A DNA stretch of 9,733 bases from Bacteroidia bacterium (GTDB taxonomy: Bacteria > Bacteroidota > Bacteroidia > Bacteroidales > Prolixibacteraceae). Below, piece by piece: positions 1 through 5,410 of this stretch. The DNA is taken from positions 1-9,733 of the forward strand of contig JANYJT010000096.1 of NCBI GenBank assembly GCA_025358395.1, given 5' to 3'. Every line of letters begins with the position of its first letter. The stretch's first letter is position 1. A program made the translations under genes and the position numbers. A model generated the notes under the pieces. It was not told the DNA's origin and ran no database searches. It was given only the letters and a program-made list of their open reading frames with translations.

Positions 1-366
1 TGGCTCCATTTTCCGTAAAAGTTCCATACTAAAATCTGCCATAATGGCCAGTTCCTTCAGGGTAAGGATCTTACCGTACTTTCCGCGATAGTCAATTATG
101 CTACGTACTTGTTTGAAATTCAAAAAATTTAACCGCAATAATTCTTCCTCTGTAGCCTTGTTGATAAAAATCGGATGATCTGTATAATAGCTGATATCAT
201 CCAGCAAGAGAGAACTTTCTGTCGTACCATCCTCTGTAGTGGCAAGAGATTCGACCAGCTCTTCCAACTGTTTCTCTTTCTGAAGATCGGTTTGCTGACA
301 GTAAGCGGGTAAAGTAATAAAAATGAACAATGAACTTAGAATTGAACTGAATTTCAAGATCTTCAT
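1..366 (-). CDS. Secreted helix-hairpin-helix protein, N-terminal part (cut by left edge)
   Basis: The first 122 codons of a gene that runs off the left end of the window. The start is the ATG at 366-364, which overlaps the stop of the upstream barrel gene as ATGA, so the two are probably translationally coupled. Residues 1-23 form a hydrophobic signal peptide (KILKFSSILSSLFIFITLPA). The cysteine near its end lacks a proper lipobox, so type I cleavage is more likely than lipidation. After an acidic linker, about residues 64-108 read as a ComEA-type helix-hairpin-helix repeat (FINKATEEELLRLNFL, then QVRSIIDYRGKYGKILTLKELAIM). Such modules bind DNA non-specifically in ComEA and polymerases. Bacteroidota encode long exported proteins (several hundred residues) with repeated modules of this kind and no settled function. 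Whether this one binds DNA outside the inner membrane is inference. The family call is good; the function is unknown. Confidence 0.8.
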   Translation of the reverse strand, partial: MKILKFSSILSSLFIFITLPAYCQQTDLQKEKQLEELVESLATTEDGTTESSLLLDDISYYTDHPIFINKATEEELLRLNFLNFKQVRSIIDYRGKYGKILTLKELAIMADFSMELLRKMEP

Positions 367-1202
367 TTGTTAAAATTGAAATTAACAGACAGAAAAGGAG
401 AATAACCAAGCAATTCGTGGTGGACCATGGCAAAATCCAGCTGAAAAAGATTCCAGATGTAGCCAAAGCCAAATGAGTGTTGAAAAGGTTTTGTCATGAT
501 ACCTCCTCTCAACATCAAGTTAGTCGCTATTATGCACTCTGACCCAAAGCGGAGACCAGGGCCCGAATGCTTTTCCAAAACAAATTCACCCGCCAGAAGA
601 ATCTTTTCGGTCAGTTTAAAGGAAGCCCCGCTCCTTATCACCAAAGGGAAAGAGATATTATATTGAAAAGTTTCCGCCTGAGTCTGGAGAAAGTTTCGAA
701 AATGCAATCCCAGCGACAATTTGTCTGAATAATTGTAGGATAATCCGCCATCAACCTGAAAAGAACCAACATAGCTATTTGCCTCAGGAAGATTAAGAAA
801 GGCATAATTGAACAAAATGCCGGCCGACAGTCTGCCGGTCATTACTTTTGCAATGGAAATCCCGAGGCTTGTTTCCTTGTAAGACGCAATAGCAGATTGT
901 GTTACACCTGCGGCCAGAACTGCCGCGTGGATAGGATAAACCATAGAAAGGGCACTCTCATGGTAACCCTGGATAAAATAAGGTTGCCGGAAACAAACGG
1001 CTATCAATGGTGCTTTGTTTTCTGTCAAAAAGGCCTGATTATGGAAAACGGAAAAGAACCCAGGCTGTGCAACTACAGCCTGAGCAAGAGCAGCTTCCCT
1101 GGCGCCTGTTGCAGTTACCCTTTCGATGGCCGAGCTCCGAAAAGTGAAAATTTGTACGAATAAACAGATCACAAGACCGGTTTTCAGATCTCTGTTACGC
1201 AT
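363..1202 (-). CDS. PorV/FadL-like outer-membrane beta-barrel protein, function unknown
   Basis: A 279-residue protein with an N-terminal export signal (about residues 1-25, basic start then LVICLFVQIFTF). It is followed by GAREAALAQAVVAQPGFFSVFHNQAFL, which resembles the GAR-G-A-A-DD-AAFYNPAGL opening of PorV/UPF0164/FadL-like barrels. The rest alternates short amphipathic strands and turns rich in Gly, Tyr and Phe (for example AGILFNYAFL, GGLSYNYSDKLSLGLHF, GFGYIWNLFQLDFA, SVNFNFNK), as expected for a barrel of roughly 12-14 strands in the outer membrane. The ATG at 1202 gives a good signal peptide; no Shine-Dalgarno is visible. Its stop overlaps the start of the helix-hairpin-helix gene by four bases, so the two products may act together at the cell envelope. 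It is short for PorV (about 390 residues) and need not be a type IX secretion component. The barrel class is clear; the specific role is not. Confidence 0.72.
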   Translation of the reverse strand: MRNRDLKTGLVICLFVQIFTFRSSAIERVTATGAREAALAQAVVAQPGFFSVFHNQAFLTENKAPLIAVCFRQPYFIQGYHESALSMVYPIHAAVLAAGVTQSAIASYKETSLGISIAKVMTGRLSAGILFNYAFLNLPEANSYVGSFQVDGGLSYNYSDKLSLGLHFRNFLQTQAETFQYNISFPLVIRSGASFKLTEKILLAGEFVLEKHSGPGLRFGSECIIATNLMLRGGIMTKPFQHSFGFGYIWNLFQLDFAMVHHELLGYSPFLSVNFNFNK

Positions 1203-1249
1203 GTCCGGGATTTTTGGATGAGAAGAGACCGGTCAACCCTACTGCTAGC

Positions 1250-1285
1250 AAAAATAAAAAAAGGGAGCCGCTGACCGCACTCCCT
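1250..1285 (-). terminator. Rho-independent terminator of purE
   Basis: Read on the minus strand, AGGGAG (1285-1280) pairs with CTCCCT (1267-1262) across a 12-nt GC-rich loop and is followed by TTTTTTATTTTT. It sits about 34 nt downstream of the purE stop and separates purE from the barrel gene. The barrel gene should therefore have its own promoter or depend on readthrough. Confidence 0.8.
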
Positions 1286-1318
1286 CTAATATACTTAAAA
1301 AAAACGAGAATTCAAAAC

Positions 1319-1837
1319 TCAATTGGTCTTAAACGGGTATTTGACCTGAGCCAATTCATTGTTGGCCTCGACAATTTTATTTTTTAGCTCGTTTTTAAAC
1401 TCTATCAATTTGGCCATCAACTCCTCGTCACCTGTCGCAATCATTTGAGCAGCAAGAATTGCGGAATTTCTTGAACCATTGAGCGCCACTGTAGCTACAG
1501 GAATTCCAGGCGGCATTTGTAGAATGGCAAGAATTGAATCCCAGCCTTCCAAGGAAGCTTTAATCGGTACTCCAATTACCGGTAAGGGAGTCATGGCAGC
1601 TATGACACCGGGAAGATGAGCGGCCATTCCGGCTGCGGCAATGATTACCTTTATGCCTCTTGCACGTGCACCTTTTGCAAATTTTTCTACTTCCTCCGGT
1701 GTTCTGTGGGCCGACAAGGCGTTCATTTCGAATGGAATTGCGAGTTGGTTCAATACTTCAGCTGCTCCACTCATGACAGGCAGATCAGAAGTGCTGCCCA
1801 TGATGATGCTAACTTTTGGCTTTAATCCTTGTGTCAT
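1319..1837 (-). CDS. purE: N5-carboxyaminoimidazole ribonucleotide mutase (class I PurE)
   Basis: A 172-residue class I PurE, close to the usual 160-175. It interconverts N5-CAIR and CAIR in de novo purine synthesis in the cytoplasm, and normally works with PurK, which is not in this window. The family signatures are all present in order: GSTSDLPVM (residues 14-22, phosphate/CAIR binding), SAHRTPE (42-48) with the catalytic histidine at 44, AAGMAAHLPGV (68-78), and SLEGWDSILAILQMPPGIPVATV (from 95) running into NGSRNSAILAAQM. No residue is missing. The ATG at 1837 begins just before the first beta strand, as in homologues. It is transcribed divergently from the purine salvage gene hpt and ends at a strong terminator, so it looks monocistronic. 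Confidence 0.96.
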   Translation of the reverse strand: MTQGLKPKVSIIMGSTSDLPVMSGAAEVLNQLAIPFEMNALSAHRTPEEVEKFAKGARARGIKVIIAAAGMAAHLPGVIAAMTPLPVIGVPIKASLEGWDSILAILQMPPGIPVATVALNGSRNSAILAAQMIATGDEELMAKLIEFKNELKNKIVEANNELAQVKYPFKTN

Positions 1838-1888
1838 GGTCGTAATCTATTTTCATACGTAAATATTTTGTTTTTCAAAGGTCAAATG

Positions 1889-1904
1889 GAATACCCGGAT
1901 ATTC
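1889..1904. promoter_or_regulatory. Imperfect palindrome in the purE leader (candidate operator)
   Basis: The 16-bp sequence GAATACCCGGATATTC is self-complementary in seven of eight pairs. It lies 52 bp upstream of the purE start, between that start and the candidate -7 box at 1950-1957. It could be a regulator binding site or a small RNA hairpin. No known Bacteroidota purine regulator motif is recognised, so this is a structural observation only. Confidence 0.25.
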
Positions 1905-1949
1905 ATTTTCGGTTGGTGTGAATATTGTCTCATGGGTAATTCTTTGCTC

Positions 1950-1957
1950 CAAAATTA
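1950..1957 (-). promoter_or_regulatory. Candidate -7 promoter box for purE
   Basis: On the minus strand this reads TAATTTTG, an exact match to the Bacteroidota -7 consensus TAnnTTTG. It would start a transcript near 1945 with a leader of roughly 105 nt. No TTTG lies at the expected -33 position, which lowers confidence. Confidence 0.35.
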
Positions 1958-2006
1958 CTATATATTCAATATGATAACCATTTGGTAACGATGTTGAGCA
2001 TTTTTT

Positions 2007-2038
2007 TTTGCCCTCCCGAAAAGAAAATTTTATATTTG
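2007..2038 (+). promoter_or_regulatory. Bacteroidota-type promoter of hpt-adk
   Basis: TTTG at 2007-2010, the end of a nine-T run, serves as the -33 element. TATATTTG at 2031-2038 is a perfect TAnnTTTG -7 element. The 20-nt spacing fits the primary sigma factor (sigma-ABfr type) of this phylum. Transcription should begin a few bases downstream, near 2043-2046, giving a leader of about 65 nt before the hpt ATG. Confidence 0.7.
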
Positions 2039-2060
2039 CCGATCCTTTAATGCAACACTT

Positions 2061-2080
2061 CTGTCACAGGCCTTGGACAG
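2061..2080. promoter_or_regulatory. Imperfect palindrome in the hpt leader (candidate operator or hairpin)
   Basis: CTGTC-ac-AGGCCT-tg-GACAG is a 20-bp inverted repeat with eight of ten pairs complementary, centred on AGGCCT. It lies just downstream of the predicted hpt start site (about +18 to +37), where a bound repressor would block elongation. The RNA could instead form a weak stem. No known regulator is recognised and chance occurrence is possible. Confidence 0.3.
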
Positions 2081-2109
2081 GACATTCCGCATCAAGAAAA
2101 TACTCGTAA

Positions 2110-2649
2110 ATGAAAAGAATCACGCTTTGGGACAAAGAATTTGAGATCTCTCTTCCATATGAAGAGATACAGGCAGCGATTAAAATAATGGCTGCTAAAA
2201 TGAAGGAAGATCTTGAAGGTAAAAATGCTCTTTTTATTTGCATCCTGAATGGCTCTTTTATGTTCGCAGCGGATTTGATGAAAGAACTTGAATTGCATGA
2301 TGCTGAAATTTCCTTTCTCAAACTCGCCTCCTACTCCGGCACCTCATCAACTGGTGATATTAAGGAGTTAATTGGTTTAAATGAAGAGATACTGGATCGG
2401 ACTGTCGTTGTTCTGGAAGACATCGTCGATTCTGGCCATACCATTGCAGATGTTATCTCACAAATCACCCGAAGGGGTGCAAAGGAGGTAAAGATTGCAA
2501 CTTTACTTTTCAAGCCTGATGCTTTGAAAATGGAGATTCATCTGGATTATGTCGGAATTGTTATTCCGAACGATTTTATCGTGGGCTATGGACTGGACTT
2601 TGATCGCAGAGGCCGCAATCTAAAAGACATTTATACGTTAGTTAAATAA
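2110..2649 (+). CDS. hpt: Hypoxanthine phosphoribosyltransferase
   Basis: A 179-residue type I phosphoribosyltransferase, the usual length for bacterial Hpt. It salvages hypoxanthine (and often guanine) with PRPP to give IMP or GMP plus pyrophosphate, in the cytoplasm. Visible elements are the pyrophosphate loop LNGSFMFAADL (residues 47-57), the flexible loop SYSGTSSTG (74-82), the PRPP-binding motif VVVLEDIVDSGHT (99-111) with its acidic pair Glu103-Asp104, the purine-contacting Lys136 in FKPDA, and the C-terminal DFIVGYGLDFDRRGRNL (155-171). Everything needed for catalysis appears intact. It leads a two-gene unit with adk, five bases apart, behind a clear Bacteroidota promoter. It is divergent from purE, so salvage and de novo purine genes share one intergenic region. 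Confidence 0.95.
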   Translation: MKRITLWDKEFEISLPYEEIQAAIKIMAAKMKEDLEGKNALFICILNGSFMFAADLMKELELHDAEISFLKLASYSGTSSTGDIKELIGLNEEILDRTVVVLEDIVDSGHTIADVISQITRRGAKEVKIATLLFKPDALKMEIHLDYVGIVIPNDFIVGYGLDFDRRGRNLKDIYTLVK

Positions 2650-2654
2650 ATATC

Positions 2655-3248
2655 ATGATAAACCTGGTTATTTTTGGTCCGCCCGGAGCAGGAAAAGGAA
2701 CTCAAGCCATTTATCTGGCGAAAGCATATCATCTGGTTCATTTGTCAACCGGTGATATACTCCGCGAAGAGATTACATCAGACACGAAAATTGGTCATAT
2801 GGCCAAAGATCTTATCTGCAGGGGTGAACTTGTTCCTGATTCCATGGTTATTGATTTAATTCAGGAAAAACTAGACAAAAACCCAGCTGCAAATGGTTTT
2901 CTTTTCGATGGGTTTCCGCGTACCGTTTGTCAGGCGGAAGCACTGGATACACTCCTGATCCATTACGGACGAAGTGTAAGTGCCATGCTATCGCTGGAAG
3001 TTGAAAAAGAGGAGTTGATTATTAGGCTTCTTAATCGAGGAGCCACATCCGGGAGAAGCGATGATGCAGGCCGTGAGGTCATTGAAAACAGAATTCAGGT
3101 TTACAATGAGAAGACAGCCCCTCTGATCAAGTATTACAAAGATGCAGGTAAGTACGAATCGATCAATGGTGTAGGAACTGTTGAAGAAATTACGGAACGG
3201 CTTAAAAAGTGTATTGATAAATTACCAAGGCACAGGAAAAGAGGCTAG
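2655..3248 (+). CDS. adk: Adenylate kinase, short-LID form
   Basis: A 197-residue adenylate kinase that catalyses ATP + AMP to 2 ADP. It has the P-loop GPPGAGKGT (residues 8-16), the AMP-site segment LSTGDILREEI (30-40), DGFPRT (85-90) with QAEAL, and the arginine-bearing stretch RGATSGRSDD to ENR (128-146). The LID is the short type without the zinc-binding Cys4 insert or the roughly 25-residue E. coli insertion. This matches Bacteroidota adenylate kinases of about 190 residues. The C-terminus adds a small basic tail (PRHRKRG) beyond the usual end at DKL. It follows hpt by five bases and is almost certainly cotranscribed with it. In many relatives obgE comes next; here a convergent gene begins only 8 nt after the stop. 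Confidence 0.95.
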   Translation: MINLVIFGPPGAGKGTQAIYLAKAYHLVHLSTGDILREEITSDTKIGHMAKDLICRGELVPDSMVIDLIQEKLDKNPAANGFLFDGFPRTVCQAEALDTLLIHYGRSVSAMLSLEVEKEELIIRLLNRGATSGRSDDAGREVIENRIQVYNEKTAPLIKYYKDAGKYESINGVGTVEEITERLKKCIDKLPRHRKRG

Positions 3249-3256
3249 ACCCTTCA

Positions 3257-3841
3257 TTACGTTTTCTTTATGCTGCCTGGGATATTCTCCACTACAAGTT
3301 TTAACTCATTGTACCATTCATCACCATATTTCCTGGTAAGTGGTTCTTGCAGGTATTTCCAAAGCGGAAGATTGTTTGTTTTTCCACAAGACCTGCCAGC
3401 TTTACAAATCTTTAACCGCTCATAATTCACTCCGTCGAATCTTTTGTATTCCGTGATCCTGATGGGAAAAAGATGACAGGATATGGGTTTCCTGAATCCG
3501 GTATTTTTTTCAAAATAGGCTCTTTCAATGGCACACAAGGTGATTCCTTTGTTATCCACGAAAGTAAAGACACACTCATTCCTGCCAACTATCGGAGTAA
3601 CCAAATCGCCATCATGGTCGATGAGTGAAAAACCCTGTTTCTCAATTTCAGCAATATTTTCCACAGAGAGGTACTCTTTGAACAATGGGAAGAGCTTTTC
3701 GATGGTATCTGCCTCCTCAGTTGTTACAGGCGCACCACTATCGCCTTCAATGCAACAGGCTCCTTTGCAGTGATCCAGATCGCAGCAAAATTTGGATTCG
3801 ATTACATCCAAACTGACGATCGTATTTCCAATTTCAATCAT
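3257..3841 (-). CDS. DUF3109 cysteine-cluster protein, function unknown
   Basis: A 194-residue protein of the DUF3109 family, seen mainly in Bacteroidota and related to YkgJ-like CxxxC cluster proteins. Ten cysteines lie at residues 19, 20, 25, 29, 30, 90, 103, 122, 146 and 152. Key motifs are CCDLDHCKGACC (19-30), GRNECVF, the LCAIE around 103, PISCHLFPIRI (119-129) and KICKAGRSCG (144-153). The pattern suggests a zinc or iron-sulphur site, but no metal is proved. There is no signal peptide or membrane segment, so it is cytoplasmic. The start ATG overlaps the gpmI stop as ATGA, so translation is probably coupled to that glycolytic gene. A link with GpmI is inferred from position only. It converges on adk with no visible terminator between them. 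Confidence 0.85.
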   Translation of the reverse strand: MIEIGNTIVSLDVIESKFCCDLDHCKGACCIEGDSGAPVTTEEADTIEKLFPLFKEYLSVENIAEIEKQGFSLIDHDGDLVTPIVGRNECVFTFVDNKGITLCAIERAYFEKNTGFRKPISCHLFPIRITEYKRFDGVNYERLKICKAGRSCGKTNNLPLWKYLQEPLTRKYGDEWYNELKLVVENIPGSIKKT

Positions 3842-5364
3842 ATCAGCACTTTGCCGGTCATCTCTGCCGGTACTTCCACGCCCATAATGGTCAGAATGGT
3901 AGGAGCTACATCGGCAAGTATTCCGTTGCTTATGGTGGCTTCCTTGTTATCGGTTACCCATATACAAGGAACCGGATTGAGTGAATGGGCAGTATTGGGA
4001 CTTCCGTCCTCGTTCACCGCAAAATCAGCATTTCCATGGTCTGCGATGAGAATTACATCGTACCCATTGGAACGGGCTGCTTCGACCACCTCTTTAACAC
4101 ACTGATCAACAGCCTTGACGGCAGTCTGTATCGCAGAATAAACGCCGGTATGACCAACCATGTCGCCATTGGCAAAGTTCAGGCAGACAAAATCGGCACT
4201 TTTCTTGTTCAGTTCAGCAACGATCGCATCTTTTACAAGCGGAGCAGACATCTCAGGCTGAAGATCGTAAGTCGCCACTTTTGGGGAAGGGATGAGTATC
4301 CGTTTTTCGCCTGCAAATTCACTTTCTCTGCCTCCGGAGAAAAAGAAGGTAACGTGCGCGTATTTTTCCGTTTCAGCGATTCTAATTTGGTTAAATCCGG
4401 CTTTGGATACAATTTCCCCAAGCGTATTGACCACGTTATCCTTGTCGAAGATCACTTCAATATTCTTGAAGGATGATTTATAATTTGTCATGGTGTACCA
4501 CTGAAGCGGAATCGTTTTCATATCCTGCTCCGGATGATTTTCCTGGGTAAAGGCGATGGTCATCTCACGTAAACGATCCGTTCGATAGTTGAAACAGATC
4601 ACAACGTCCCCTTCCTGAATGGTTGCCAACGGCTGATCGTTTTCATCCGTCATCACGATGGGTTTGATAAATTCGTCGGTTACTCCTTCATCGTAGGATT
4701 TCTGTATGGTTGCAAGAAGATCCTTACTCTTTTCACCGACCGATTTTGTCAGCATATCATAAGCAAGTTTCACCCTGTTCCAGTTGTTGTCGCGATCCAT
4801 ACCAAAATACCTGCCAATCAATGTGGCAAATTTTGCCTTCGTTCCTGCCAGCTGTTTTAAATCTTCCTCAATGAAACCATATCCTGATCTTGGGTCAGTA
4901 TCTCGTCCATCAGTCAGTCCATGTACAAAAATTTTATCCAATCCCATGTCAGTGGCAATCTGAGCAAGCGCCACCATATGAAGGCTTAACGCATGAACAC
5001 CTCCGGGGCCAATCAGTCCGATCAGATGAACCGGCTTATTGTGCTCCTTTGCATAAGTGAATGCTTTGATAATTTGAATATTATCTTTCAATTTGTTTTC
5101 GCGGATCGCCTTGTTGATTTTAACAAGATCCTGATACAGTACTCTTCCTGCACCAATATTTAGGTGACCAACTTCCGAATTGCCCATCTGACCATCGGGA
5201 AGTCCGACATCTTCTCCTGAAGTCAGGAGCTGACTATGAGGGAAATCGTTCCATAAACTGTCTATGAAAGATGGATGTGTTGAGAAAATCGCATCTGATT
5301 TGCTTTTATCTCCAATTCCCCAACCATCAAGTATCATTAAAAGGGTACGTTTTATAGCTGCCAT
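3838..5364 (-). CDS. gpmI: 2,3-bisphosphoglycerate-independent phosphoglycerate mutase
   Basis: A 508-residue iPGM, the normal length, interconverting 3- and 2-phosphoglycerate with two Mn ions in the cytoplasm. It belongs to the alkaline phosphatase superfamily. Metal and catalytic residues are visible: Asp13 in MILDGWG, nucleophile Ser63 in GQMGNSEVGHLNIGAGR, Asp401 and His405 in NFANGDMVGHTG, Asp442-His443 in LIADHGNAD, and His460 in TAHSLNPVP. Substrate-site motifs GLTDGRDTDPRSG (149-161), GRYFGMDRD (184-192) and FNYRTDRLREMT (258-269) are present. The ATG at 5364 puts the first metal ligand at the usual distance. A TACCTTTG -7 box lies 33 bp upstream, so it can be transcribed independently of the GH18 gene 46 bp away. 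The stop overlaps the DUF3109 start. Confidence 0.97.
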   Translation of the reverse strand: MAAIKRTLLMILDGWGIGDKSKSDAIFSTHPSFIDSLWNDFPHSQLLTSGEDVGLPDGQMGNSEVGHLNIGAGRVLYQDLVKINKAIRENKLKDNIQIIKAFTYAKEHNKPVHLIGLIGPGGVHALSLHMVALAQIATDMGLDKIFVHGLTDGRDTDPRSGYGFIEEDLKQLAGTKAKFATLIGRYFGMDRDNNWNRVKLAYDMLTKSVGEKSKDLLATIQKSYDEGVTDEFIKPIVMTDENDQPLATIQEGDVVICFNYRTDRLREMTIAFTQENHPEQDMKTIPLQWYTMTNYKSSFKNIEVIFDKDNVVNTLGEIVSKAGFNQIRIAETEKYAHVTFFFSGGRESEFAGEKRILIPSPKVATYDLQPEMSAPLVKDAIVAELNKKSADFVCLNFANGDMVGHTGVYSAIQTAVKAVDQCVKEVVEAARSNGYDVILIADHGNADFAVNEDGSPNTAHSLNPVPCIWVTDNKEATISNGILADVAPTILTIMGVEVPAEMTGKVLI

Positions 5365-5396
5365 TTTGTAGCGAAATAAAAAATTAAAATTTGCCG

Positions 5397-5404
5397 CAAA
5401 GGTA
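5397..5404 (-). promoter_or_regulatory. -7 promoter box for gpmI
   Basis: On the minus strand this reads TACCTTTG, one of the commonest forms of the Bacteroidota TAnnTTTG element, in the 46-bp gap between the GH18 stop and the gpmI start. A TTTG at 5431-5428, inside the last codons of the GH18 gene, could be the -33 element, though its 23-nt spacing is a little long. The predicted leader is about 25-30 nt and A/T-rich, with no Shine-Dalgarno. Confidence 0.62.
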
Positions 5405-5410
5405 CGGTTT

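Noticed and set aside
897..1163. 88-residue plus-strand open frame
   Set aside because: Antisense to the barrel gene, with Cys-rich low-plausibility sequence and no supporting signals.
1227..1234. Perfect 8-bp palindrome GACCGGTC before the barrel gene
   Set aside because: Too short to mean anything alone; no longer symmetry and no promoter next to it.
3985..4476. 163-residue plus-strand open frame
   Set aside because: It lies wholly inside gpmI, whose catalytic motifs prove the minus strand is coding; the plus-strand product has no recognisable motif.
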